Part shown: piece after piece, positions 48,973 to 60,211 of the stretch
Layout of the letters: every line of letters begins with the position of its first letter
Numbering within the stretch: position 1 is the stretch's first letter
Origin: Alitta virens
Lineage: Eukaryota; Annelida; Polychaeta; Phyllodocida; Nereididae
Length of the DNA: 64,000 nt
Direction of reading: 5' to 3'
Assembly (NCBI GenBank): GCA_932294295.1
Contig: OW028584.1
Span: 32,156,969-32,220,968, forward strand
Made by a program: the position numbers and the translations under genes
The notes under the pieces: generated by a model
What the model was told of the DNA's origin: nothing
Databases searched by the model: none
The model's input: only the letters and a program-made list of their open reading frames with translations

Positions 48973-49528
48973 GGCTTGTCAGAGTCAGCCACGTTTTTCC
49001 CATTAACCAATCAGAGATCGAGTAATTGGGTCATTCTGGTACATCCGCTAGATGGCGTTGGATATTTTGCGCCCTCTTGTGTTCATGATGACTTTCTACT
49101 TCAGCCAATCAGAATCGAGGGAATTAGGTCAAGATTAGTTAAGTAGAAATTAAATAGGCGGCGCAGCAATCGTTCTAGACTTGTACGCCACCTGTCTTTA
49201 TTTAAAACGTCAACCATATGTTTCGGCTGATGGCATTAAGAAAAATCCTAACTTTTTGATCATTTCCTGGTGCAAGTAAGCTTTCTTATTAATAGAAAAT
49301 TATATATATACATTGTGTAATTGCTGAATTTTAGTTAAAGTGTGTTCCTACATTATAACGGTGTTTGTCAGTGTCATAATATGTAAAAGGCTTGAGTCTT
49401 GTTGACACTGACACTACACAATTTGCTCTAGGCCTATATAATAGTGACTATACTGACACTCGACAGCTGTCACATTGATATTGTTCCTTTCACAGAATTT
49501 CTGCTTTCTTCTTCAGATAGTGTGAAAT
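48973..49528. promoter_or_regulatory. Divergent promoter of STT3B and CDK5RAP3
   Basis: Only 556 bp separate the two start codons. CDK5RAP3 probably begins in an untranslated exon ending at 49275 (donor GTAAGC) spliced to an acceptor at 49511-49516. Two AACCAATCAGA/AGCCAATCAGA blocks (CCAAT-box sequences, near 49004 and 49104) lie in the shared part. No TATA box is obvious. Bidirectional use is inferred from the arrangement. Confidence 0.6.
49218..49259 (+). CDS. Possible 13-codon uORF in CDK5RAP3 leader
   Basis: ATG TTT CGG CTG onward encodes 13 residues and ends TGA before the presumed leader donor at 49276. It matters only if the leader exon is transcribed from left of 49218. Confidence 0.3.
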   Translation: MFRLMALRKILTF

Positions 49529-52500
49529 ATGGCAGATCTTCCCATTGACATCCATTACAACAAACTACTTGGTAAGGAATTAAGATTGTGCAATTGCTTG
49601 ATTTTGTGCATGTACAATGATATTGACACAGTGGGATTTTTTTTTTTAAATTCTAGATTGGTTAATAAATCGAAGGCACTGCCAACAACAGTGGCAGGAT
49701 GATGCTTTGATAGTTCGAGAAAAAATCAACAATGCTATTCAAGATATGCCACCAGTGGAGGAACTCACAATACTATTGCAGGGCACTTGTAAGTAGATCT
49801 AGTTCATCATGTTCATCGACATTGTAAACAATTCAGTTCAAAATGAGAGTTGGAGGGCCATATTTCTTCTAATGTCTATTAAACAAATATTTATAGATGG
49901 AGATTGGTTGGTAATTTGATATGCTAACATTGTTTGTCGATTTATGTTTGATCATCAAATTTATATGAATGTGACTGGTAATTAACAATCTTGAGTCAAT
50001 CAATTATCATGGGCCTCAGTTTCAATTCATTTATTGGTCACAGAGATTAACATGAACAATAGAACCAACTTGTCTCCAAATGGCAGCATTGGCAGGCTGA
50101 CACTTAATGTTTACAACTATATGGTGTGCACCTCTTTTATCTGTTCATTCATAGCACAATAATATTATTATGGACAAAATACATCTTACCTGTATTTCAT
50201 TTGCATTTTTTTCCAGATATTAATTTCTTCCATTGCCTTCGGATAGTGGAATTATTGAGGGACACTGAATCAGGGAGCAAGAACATCTTTGGTCGATATT
50301 CATCCCAGCGAATGAAGGTTTGTTCATCAGTTCCTCAAATTTATAACCACATAAAATGTTCGAGTTTTATATAATTTTTGATTAAACATCATATTCTAAT
50401 TTTCTTTCAGGACTGGTTAGAAATTGTCAAACTATATGAAAAGAATGAAGTTGGTTTAGGTAAGTATTCAATACAGAAGTTCTGTTCTGTTCTTTTCTGT
50501 TCTGTTCTATTCTATTCTGTTCTGTTCTGTTCTATTCTATTCTATTCTGTTCTATTCTATTATGTTCTATTCTATTCTGTTCTGTTCTATTCTATTATTT
50601 TCTGTTCTGATCTGTTCTGTTCTGTTCTATTCTGTTTAAATAGTGTTGTTTTATTGATTTCAGCTGAAGCGGCTCAGTTGTTGATGAGGAACGTGAATTA
50701 TGAAATTCCTTCTATGAAGAAACAAATGGCAAAATGCAAACAAACAGAAAAGGTATGAATTTCATACAGAGAGATGAAACATAATTCTGAAATTTTAGAT
50801 TTTAGCAGAAATTTTGGGTTTAGTGCAGTATAGCGGACCCAAAGTTATGCCCATATTTGGCAGCCATTAAAAATTAAATTTATCAAATATTTCACAAGTT
50901 TTAAGTTCTAGCACAATTGAAATAACATTTGGTGTAGATAAGCAGGGGTTGCGGCAGCCCCCAAGAAAAAGCAAAAATAAACGCTGTCTTTACCGTGAAG
51001 ATGAAACCGCCGTCCTAACAACATTAATTTTTGTGACGTCATAATTACATTTCAAGCATTTTACGTCATAGGCCTGGCAATGAGGCTTGTTAAATATGGT
51101 CATAAATCCGGGTCCCCCATACTGCACTTTTTCCGAAATTTTAAATGAGTTTGAGTGACCTGGTGAAAGAATGCATCTGGTTATCCGGCGTATTTAGAAA
51201 ATTATTATCAGTGGCTCTCTCTTGTGATTCAAATAGTTCCCTCTATTTTGAGCAATCGAAAATTAAAAATACAGCAAAGCTATTTTTCAGAATGGTTGGT
51301 TGTATTTGTTCCATTAATTATTGCAGGACTGTAGCAGAAAGGAGAGTGAATATGCTAGTACCTCTGCAGAATTCCGAGAAAAATATAAGCAGTCATGCAG
51401 GCAACTCGGAATTGAGGTAAGGAGCCTTAATTTATCAAGGAACATCAACAGGAAATGCACTTAGGATGATGTCACATATAAACTATTTTGTCCATTGTTT
51501 CCAGGGTAAAGCAGTTAAGAGTGAACTGCTGGCTCTCGTGAAAGATCTTCCTCTCACTTACGGTCGTGTCACTGCTAACATGCAGGAAGTACAACTGCGA
51601 GCTGCTGCTGAATATTACTCTGATTTCGTAACATTCACAAATTGGTAAGATCCTGTTCATTCTTGATATTGTTGAATATTGTTAAAAGTGAATAATTCTA
51701 TGCTATGTATAAAGAGTTTCAAATTGAAACTTTCAATCATTACCTAATGACTGAGATTGCGATCTATGATAAAGTCGCCAGTTCAGAATGTCGACCAGAA
51801 GTTATTGCAATCAAATGTTTAGTGTATTAAAAATGGCGTATGTGTTCGGTGAAGCTAAATGGGTTCTAGTAACCACACTAGAACTAGCACTACCAGTTAA
51901 ACACCAGAGGTCACCAACACCGAAGTGAATATAAACTGAACATTGTTTAATGATGTCATAGATTAGGTCTGCCATTTTGTAAGATGAAGAGACTGTAAAA
52001 TGAAATTTCCTAGAGGATTCTCATTTTCCCGTCAACAAAGATCGCTGTGCATGGAGCTGGCACAGTGATCTGTGCCCCAATTTCTGCCGAAAGACGGCGC
52101 TTGTTTGTTGCGTAGCACCGTCCGTCTGAGAACTGACGCAAAGCTCAAGGGATACAGTAAAAAATAGATCGTTGAAAAGGCGTAGCATCGCCGATAAAAC
52201 GCTTGTTCAGTGCCATTTACGAAAATAGTACTTTCTGTAGTGTGTGGAATTCCACGGTAAAGTTGTTCAAGTCAAAAGAAATCGTCTGAACCAGTTTCAC
52301 AGCAAGTGGCTTCTTGGAAGAAAGAAATAAGGCGTAGTAATTGCATTACTTTGTGTGCAGACGACGCGCGGAAGCATTTCCCTCCCCGATTCTGGGGGAG
52401 CGGCAAATCGGTTATGAGAAAGGTGTCTGATTAGCCCATGAATTAGTTTTTTCCACCAGAGGACAGCACCTGCAAGTCTATTCATTGTCCCAAGAATGAG

Positions 52501-55430
52501 TATTGCAATGTTATATTATAGATGGCAGTAAATGCAATCCTCCACAAATCCAGTCCGTCATGAAGATGAGTGGATTCTGTTCAGCCTTTTAAAGAAATGT
52601 CGCATTTTAAGAACGAAAATAATTTTATTATTGAATATATGATCATTTCAGTGAAGAAATGGGCAAAGAATGTGTTCCGCTGCTTAGATACGTTATTTCA
52701 AATGGAAACACAACCTGCTACCAGTATAGAACAGGAAACGTTCCAACCAAGGTGGAGCCACTGCAGCTGGACTTGACGTTTGCCGAGGATGAAAATAAAA
52801 CCGAGGCAGCGGATGCTGAGGTAGGGTTCTCCAATGAAGGATATTATTAAATAGTCATAATTTGGCTGGTGTTTCATCATTACATCTGCCTCATCTGGTA
52901 TGATAGAAGTATGATGCAGAAGAAACTCATCATTTGGCTAAACAATTAACTTTTCATGTGACAAATGTTTTTGAATAATTGGATGATAATCAAGTAAAAA
53001 TTTTACTTGCTCAGTAACAGGAATTACTCAGAGCCTGCAATTTATAACTGATTTAGTTTCCCAAAATTAAATTTATTTCCTGCAAACTATTTAATAAATT
53101 ACATCGTATGCCTCATAGTGTCCTTGACCCATGTGATTGGTTGTATACTATTATTGTTTTGTATCTTTGTTGTTATTAATTTTTCATCAATATCTATTGA
53201 TGCAGATTGATTGGGGAGCTTTGGACAATGAAGGAGTAGACTATGGAGGGTCAGGTGACAGCATAGACTTCGGTGAAAATGTAAGTATCAGAATGAAAAA
53301 TAATTATAATTGCTTGCTCTTTCATGTTAATTACCTGTGTATCTACTGATTTAAAGAACACCGTTTTTTTGAAAAAACATGGAAGGAGGGGGGAGGGGGG
53401 TTCTCCAAAAGAGAAAAATAGGAGGGGGGTGGTTGACCAGTATTTTCTAAATATCTTAATGTAGAAAAAAGAGGTTTCCGTCAAAAAGCCTAAAGCGGGG
53501 TTTTTTTTTTAAATGGAACAGCCCTTAACATTTTTATGTATAACAATTTTGGTTGCCATTGTTGGCCAATCTGAGAAGATGTCATTTGAGACAAACTAAA
53601 TAGAGTATACTACTTGATCTTTCAACATGAAATAATAACAATTCTGTCCAATCTACTGGAAGAGAGGTTCACATTTTCAGTATTACGTGTGCTAAGATTG
53701 TTCTATTATTAAAGACTGGTAAATTATACACAAAACCTTTGATTACATTGTGTGGATGTGATATTAATAAACATAAATATATAAAATTCATCCTGCCTTT
53801 TACACTAAAATTACAAAATAGCTTTTTAACTTTTTTTTGTTTTAGGATTTTGCCAATGAAATTGACTTTGGTGATAATATTGACATAGAAGTGGTTGCAG
53901 ATTGTGAAGATATAGTTATTGGTAAGATGAGTACTAAATTAAATGCTATGTCATGCTTCGATCTGCAGTTAAGTGACTGTTAAACTGTTGAATTTGACAC
54001 ATTTCTACTTTATTTCTAACAGAATCTGAGCAAGGTGTTGCCAAAGGGACGGATGCTTTATCAATTTTGGACAATTCTGCAACTAGAGTTGAATTGTTGA
54101 ACCAATTGTTGGAGGTGAGGAATGTTTTGGGCAAGACAAAATTTCTTCTACATATTTTCACATTGTCCGTTCCCTTGGGGATGATACGGTGTTGTCCTGG
54201 AATGGGACCTTCAACAGAGCTGGCCAATATGGAATTGGCAGATGCCTTAACCATTAGGCCACCCAGCGTGAAAATTAATCCTTGATATGATATGAAATTC
54301 TTTTTCCACCTAATCCTAGAGTGTATTAATTCTAAAGCCAGCTTTTTTTCAAAGTGCTGTTTATAATGATGAATTAGGTATTAATTAGTTATTACCTTTT
54401 AATGTACACTTCATAATTCCTTTTGAATATTTATTCTACAGTTGGAAGGATTTCTAAAGCAGCGAATTGGAGAAATGTCAGATCAAACAGATGTGATAGC
54501 AGGCAGTTTATTCCAAAATGCTCCATCGTCGTTGCATGTTGCTAAGGAAACTGTACAAAGCATGCTGGGAGATGTAGCGAGCATTTTGGAACAACTCAAT
54601 TCCCGGAAAATGCAAGATCTGATTATGATCAGAGGCTCACCAAAGTGAGTGATTTTTACTGTTTTAACTGTGGTTGAAATTTTGCAGAGAAGTTTTATTG
54701 ATTTGTAATATGCCAAATATTGCATTGAAGAATGCAGCCAGTCTTTACTTTTTAATACATCTGTTTCTGCAATTCAATCAAATAAGTTGTTCTGTCTGAT
54801 TAGTAACTCATATATATGTTATATGAAGAAACATAATATTGTAGAGACAACAGGTATTTAATGACACCATATGACTTCAATCTAAAAAGAATAGTGCCAT
54901 GTTAAATTTCATTATAAAATTGATCCGTTTGAAGCTGTGAGTAAAGAGTGAAGTTTCTGTTTGTGGGTAAAAATACTAACTTGATTTAAATTAATCACTG
55001 AAAATCATGTGTGATCCTGCAGATACGTTAACCGGCTTGTGGAGAAATTGAAAAAAATTCAAGACAGTTCGGAGAAGGCAATGTCTCTTTCGCGTTTGAT
55101 GGTGACAAGAAGCCAAGAAGCCAGGGAAGAAGAAGAGAGTGTTCTTCCTAGGCTCAATTTGATCCGAGAAAAAACTATGGGGCTCAAAAAACAGGTAAGA
55201 CTATGCTGAGGCAAGTAAAATACCCCACTCTTGGGATTAATAGTAAAAGAATTTATGTAATTTTATGTGACGATCAGAATTTGAAATTTACTCACTGGTT
55301 AAACACCTATATAAAAAGTCAAAGAATTTAGTACCAAATAAATGTTGTTCATTTTCAGATCGAAGGAGAAATTTCCAAGAAATATCAAAACCGAAGGGTC
55401 AATATAATGGGAGACATTAACACTGTATAA
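49529..55430 (+). CDS. CDK5RAP3: CDK5RAP3 (LZAP/C53), UFM1-ligase adaptor
   Basis: Substrate adaptor of the UFL1-DDRGK1 ligase that attaches UFM1 to ribosomes at the ER; also called C53, a receptor in ER-phagy. Fourteen coding exons: 49529-49571, 49657-49788, 50217-50317, 50411-50459, 50664-50752, 51327-51416, 51505-51644, 52652-52820, 53206-53280, 53846-53921, 54023-54114, 54442-54644, 55023-55194 and 55359-55430. Total 500 aa (human 506), unbroken. Seen: PIDIHYNKLLDWL, REKINNAIQDMP, the near-invariant KNIFGRYSSQRMKDW, RNVNYEIPS, ELLALVKDLP, and the C-terminal RRVNIMG. The central acidic stretch (residues 272-310) holds the UFM1/ATG8-binding type repeats: IDWG at 272, VDYG at 282, IDFG at 291 and 302. 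AATAAA at 55509-55514 is the likely polyadenylation signal. Confidence 0.96.
50480..50636 (+). repeat. Pentanucleotide microsatellite (TTCTG/TTCTA)n
   Basis: About 30 five-base units, mixed TTCTG and TTCTA, in CDK5RAP3 intron 4, only 27 bases before the next exon. The long open frame across it is an artefact of the repeat. Confidence 0.95.
50816..51134. mobile_element. 8-bp-TSD DNA transposon (family H), copy 3
   Basis: 319 bp in CDK5RAP3 intron 5. Left end GGGTTTAGTGCAGTATAGCG. The right end is slightly mutated (CCCCCATACTGCAC). Exact duplication GAAATTTT at 50808-50815 and 51135-51142. Confidence 0.92.
51645..52651. other. CDK5RAP3 intron 7, unusual CpG-bearing block
   Basis: Most of this intron (52020-52480) is richer in G, C and CpG than its surroundings. 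It matches nothing else in the window. No convincing frame, RNA gene or terminal repeat is visible. Confidence 0.4.
53365..53523. mobile_element. Family G hairpin MITE, left end eroded
   Basis: G-rich left arm, inner GACCAGTATTTTCTAAATATC, and intact right end AAATGGAACAGCCC. It lies in CDK5RAP3 intron 9. Confidence 0.7.
54160..54275 (-). mobile_element. Degenerate tRNA-like SINE head
   Basis: On the minus strand GGTGGCCTAATGGTTAAGGC resembles a tRNA A-box region. The B box is eroded. It lies in CDK5RAP3 intron 11. Confidence 0.35.
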
Positions 55431-56278
55431 ATATATAATTGATTTATGAAATGTGTGCTATATTAATTGTTAAACAATAAGTGTTAAGCTTGAATTATTT
55501 TATTGTGCAATAAATTTATAACATGTTGCATTTACTCTTGTTGGTTAAGGGAATAAATATATTCTGCAATATATTCAACAACTTTTTTATTGAAAAAAAA
55601 ATTAAATGATGGGATCGTTGTTTAATTATGTGTCCAGAAATTATGTAAATGACATATTATTAAATTTCCAATCACATTAATTATCTGCACGACCATTATT
55701 CAAATCCACAGTGCCTTAAAAATGTTCCATTGCAATCTGTGTTGCAATTTTTGGCTATGGAATAAATATTTTTGTTCTTAGGGCAAATTCCATATTTTTA
55801 GTACAATGTTTAAAAACTTTTTATTCACTATTTTTAAATATTAAAAAAGGTTCATATGTTCTCAGGAAGGTTATAGAGCCTAGCAAAAAAATGGTTCCAT
55901 TGGCAAACAATGCAAATTTTTTCTGTTTCAAAGTGCTTCTGACATTTCAAATCGCTTGCTTGGCTGGGCAAATTCAATAGCATTTGAAGATTTTTCACTG
56001 TTTTAAGACAAAAACAAAGCTTGATTACATTTCGTTTGAGGACTTAGAAATTATTTTCAGTGTATGCCCATCTCACTGTGTAACCACTAATATGCTAGGC
56101 ACTGGAATTGTAGGGAAGCTCATACAAAACACTATGCAATAATGACTCAGCAAAAATATATCAGTTGGCCACCTGTTGGTAGTGCTGTGAACTAAATTAG
56201 TAAATGGGGGCAAAGGGTTTTCAGTTTGGACAGACGTCTGTCTATGTGGTTAGGTGGAAGAGCATTCACTGACAGGTC
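55431..56278. other. CDK5RAP3 3' end and SDR upstream region
   Basis: Holds the CDK5RAP3 polyadenylation signal (55509-55514) and about 750 bp before the SDR start codon, the only candidate promoter region for that gene. No TATA box or repeat is recognised. Confidence 0.5.
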
Positions 56279-59200
56279 ATGGGTTACAAATCTGTGTTGA
56301 TCACCGGAGCCAACAGAGGCTTGGGGTATGAAATGGTGAGGCAACTGTTAGCCAGGAAGGAGGGGCCTGAAGTCATATTTGCAGCTTGTAGACAGCCCAG
56401 CTCTGCTGAGGTTTGTATTTACATAATGTGTTGCCACCTCTTATGGGTCTTTTCGAGATGGTAATAATATTATACAATAATGTACATGTTTCTTCTCAGA
56501 TAGTTCATAGATAGTTCAGAATTGTTCAGGGTTCCCACAGTAATGGATAATCTTGAAAAATCTTGGAAAATTGTTGTCATGGAAAGGTCATGGTAGAAAT
56601 TGTATGGAAAAGTTGTGGAATTTTATAAGACAAAAAAAAAAAAAAAAAAAAAAAAACCACTGCAATAAAAAAGGGTGGTGAGGATGGCTGTAACGGGTGT
56701 GTGGAGGCCATTATAATTTGCAAGCGTTGACTTTGTTGTGCAGATTTTACGAAAGAAAGTCAGGGAAATTGTGAATGGTCATGGAAAAGTCATAAAATTT
56801 AATTTCATGATTTCTGTGGGAACCCTGATAGTTGTAGTTCTGCAATGATAAGGACCTGCCTTTGGAATAATATATCTGGCAATATGAATAAATCAATGCA
56901 ATATATTTGATACATGTATGCATGTTTAAAATTATAACTGGCAATATAATATATACATGTATTATTAGATAAAACACAACAATTTAAATCATTGATGTCA
57001 AATAAAGAACCTGAAATGATATATGCTCTTGGTAATTTCCTAAATAAATTAAGTAATGTAGACTTAAATTTCCACTAGGCTCCTCTGACATGCCACTTCC
57101 TTGACAACTGCCATCATAAATTAGATGAGTCAAAATGCCAGGGTCAGCGCAATGTTGCCTGGTATTTTTCTCTCCCATATTTCATATGAAACCTACATGT
57201 AAACTGCAAATTTTAATTTGTATTGTGATATTATTATCAGTATTTTGTATATAATTATGAAAATTTTAATCTTATTTGATGTTGTGATCAGTATTTTTGT
57301 TAAATGCTTCACTGGTTGATATGTGATTTATGTTTTATGTAAATCTTATACTCTATGTTTTATGTAAATCCTACTGTAAGGATATTATTACCTTGAATTT
57401 TTAGCTATATTTAGCATATTATGATTTATGTATAAAATAATGAGAACCTGTATAGCATATTTCTGTAGACCGGTGTAGCTTTAGTTAGATTTAGTGAGTA
57501 GAGCTGTAGTTATATGTGACAAATGTATCTTTTCTGATATGAATCAATGTCAATAAAAGCCATATATATATATTGTAAATGTTTTTGTCTTCAGGAATTG
57601 AATAAATTGTCGAGCAAAGACCAGAGATTGCACCTTGTGAAAATTGGTAAATATAATCATTTGTTCTGGGCAGGGTGGTAGGTGGGTGAATTAGGGTTTT
57701 ACGTCCTGTTTGTCTTCATCTGTTGGACTGATGAGGATAGGCAGGGACCATGGCAATGAGATGATGGATGAAACAGCCATCCAACTTATCCTTGACCGGG
57801 AATTGAACCCCGGGACTCAGTGGTTGAAAGCCCAGTGCGCTACCACTGAGCTAGGCCCCACACCCTATAACTTGCAAAGGAGAAGGTCTGCATAGGTCTG
57901 CATAGGAGACTGCTAGCAACGGTTACGATTCTCAACAACAGCTAAACTTACTCAAATCTTTTTGATTCCTACTAATGTGATTTTGAATCAGTGTCTTGGC
58001 TGTGATAATAAAGAGAATTGCATGTGACTATGAAACACATACTGATGTGTAGGTCAGTGGAGGCTGGTGTGGCTTTGACCATTAGCTCACAGAGCTCCTC
58101 CATATTTGGTCATCAATTAACATAATATATGCAGCCTCTTCTGAACGTTAATTTCCCAGAAATTTAGGATGAGATCTCTGTGAGAGTGAAAGTTTTGGCA
58201 TTACAAATAGCTACTCTACTGTGAGGCCACACCTTTTGTAGATGTACTGGTCAATGGTCAGTTCAAAATGTCATTAATGTGAAAATACAATACAATACAG
58301 TCATATTTCTATCATTGGGTATGTTAAGAATTTGTCATGGTGCATTCATGCTTCATTGCAGTAAGTGGCCAACTTGATTAATTAAACAGGGGTATAACTT
58401 GAACAGAGTCCTTATTCTGCAAACTCGGACGCAAATGTGGGGCATGTTGAATTGGCTAGTACATGAGTGGGCACTGGTCTGCTAATTCATGAATAAAAAC
58501 AATTCAATGGAATTATAGAAATGGAGTTGACTGGATTGAGTTAAAGTTTTGGTGCGTTTTATCAGATTTTGGTGGAAATATTAGAGCAAAATATGCATGG
58601 TACTTTTAACGGATTTATCACGATTTTAATATATTAAGCCGGGTGAACCCATCTCTAAGTAGACTTTACATGTGGATGTTGTTTGTTTGCAGATGCAGAT
58701 GATGCATCATCATTTGAAACTGCAGCTAAAGAAGTAGAAAACAAACTGCATAACCAGAAAGGCCTCAATTTACTCATCAACAATGCTGGTATTTTTGACA
58801 CATTAAGTGGACTCCCTAGTGTCAGTGCCGAAGGTTTAGCTGCCTCTTTTAGGATCAATGCTATCGCTCCGTTATTGATTACAAAGGTGGTTATTACTCC
58901 GTCTCTCAGAGTGTGATTAATGCATTAATTTTTAACGGAATATGTAGGATTTTATATATAGATTTTTAAAATGTATTCATGTATCTATTAATTAAGGCCC
59001 GTCAGATATTTGCTGTTGTAATGGCCACCACTGACGGATCCAGGGGGGGGGGGGGGGCAAATTATAACTTAAGGTTGTCCCTGTCAGTCATTTCATAGGA
59101 GGGGGGGAGGGCCTGGAACCGCCAATGATGGCCACTTTATATAAAAGTTATACAATACAATCATATTCCGTCCAGAGAGTCAAAGAGTGCAGCTATATAG

Positions 59201-59893
59201 TTTGGGACCAGTAGAAAAGCAAATACTTATTCTAATATATAATAATTATATTTCCAGGCCTTTTTGCCACTTCTACAGTCAGCTGCCAGCAAGTGCGGAG
59301 GGGCAATGGGAAGTAGTAGCAAGGCAGCAGTGGTTAATATTTCTTCAGGGTATGGTTCTACTGGAGAGGGAGGAGGGGGTATGTACCCCTATAGAGCATC
59401 AAAGGTAGTTGTCAGGAAATACAACATCTAATTTCATTTTAGAATGTCCATTTTATTATTGATATCTGCAACATAGCCACTCAAGCTTAGATATTTCTGT
59501 TACAATTGTATTTACTGGTAATTAAGTTTCAAATGAATTTTTTGGCACAAACCTTTTGATTTCTATACAGGCAAGTTAAGTCAAAACTATACATGTAATG
59601 TTAAGTCATGGTAGGCATAAAATAATTGTGTGTTTTGTTTTCCTTTTTATTTTTTGCATTATCTCCAGGCAGCCCTGAACAACATAACCCATACCTTGGC
59701 TTGTGACCTCAAAAGTGACGGAATAGTCGTCATGTCTGTCGATCCCGGATGGGTACGGACAGACATGGGTGGGTCAGAAGCACCTCTGTCCGCGGAAGAA
59801 AGTGTCTCGGCAGTTTTGAAGTTAGTGGACAACCTTTCGGAGAAGCATACAGGGACATTCGTTCACAGAGACGGAAGGCCATTCGCTTGGTAG
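56279..59893 (+). CDS. Short-chain dehydrogenase/reductase, C-factor/sniffer-like
   Basis: Classical SDR, probably an NADP-dependent carbonyl reductase; the substrate cannot be told from sequence. Five exons: 56279-56410, 57595-57646, 58693-58886, 59258-59404 and 59669-59893, giving 249 aa, the usual length. Motifs in order: LITGANRGLG (cofactor-binding TGxxxGxG, residues 8-16), LINNAG (89-94), NISS (catalytic Ser near 155-156), YRASK (Tyr171, Lys175), then DPGWVRTDMGG. The complete catalytic set suggests an active enzyme. The start is fixed by the immediately following Rossmann strand. ATTAAA near 60042 could be the polyadenylation signal. A polyglycine run (163-166) lies just before the active-site Tyr. 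Exon 3 has an inverted copy at 62017-62207. Confidence 0.93.
56527..56827. mobile_element. hAT-like MITE with perfect CAGGGTTCCCACAG ends
   Basis: Left end CAGGGTTCCCACAG and right end CTGTGGGAACCCTG are exact inverses. Inside are GGAAAAGT and GTCATGG repeats and a 26-base A-run. 301 bp in SDR intron 1. The flanks do not show a clean 8-bp duplication. Confidence 0.8.
57665..57870 (-). mobile_element. tRNA-derived SINE
   Basis: On the minus strand, starting near 57860, a tRNA-like head shows an A box (TAGCTCAGTGG) and a B box (GGTTCAATTCC) at normal spacing, with the anticodon-like loop CTTTCAA. It is followed by an unrelated body (to about 57665). The head's 5' end cannot pair with its 3' end, so it is a SINE and not a tRNA gene. 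It lies in SDR intron 2. Confidence 0.75.
58673..59162 (+). repeat. Inverted duplication, left arm (SDR exon 3 and intron 3)
   Basis: Begins just upstream of SDR exon 3 and runs through the exon into intron 3. It pairs with 61851-62227. A G-rich block (about 59032-59126) between two TGGCCAC copies is present only in this arm. Confidence 0.85.
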
Positions 59894-60211
59894 TTATTTA
59901 TCCCAAATCGGGCCAGCGTCGTTTCTATATCGGCTGCCATCGGTACAACATATATTTTTCACGTCGACGACATCGCGCTGACATCGATAATATTTGGGTA
60001 TAATGCATGCTCCTCTACACTGTATTTTGAAATTGTGATCAATTAAAGTTATTATTTTAGTAAGTTGGAATTTGTTAATTTTTTCATCCCAAAAATCTTT
60101 ACTTTATTTAGACTGTATTATTCCTATTGACCTATTCTGGATATGATTGGCTGAAATGTCCTGCTTGTGGTGAACATAATATCAGTAAAAACCATTAAAT
60201 GTCTCAATTAA

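Noticed and set aside
50378..50758. 126-codon open frame rich in Phe, Ser and Val
   Set aside because: It is mostly the TTCTG/TTCTA microsatellite read through; the real coding part is the exon 50664-50752 in the CDK5RAP3 frame.
57790..57862. A functional tRNA gene (A box, B box and TTC-like anticodon loop)
   Set aside because: The 5' GGGGCCT end has no complementary acceptor partner after the B box, and unrelated SINE body follows.
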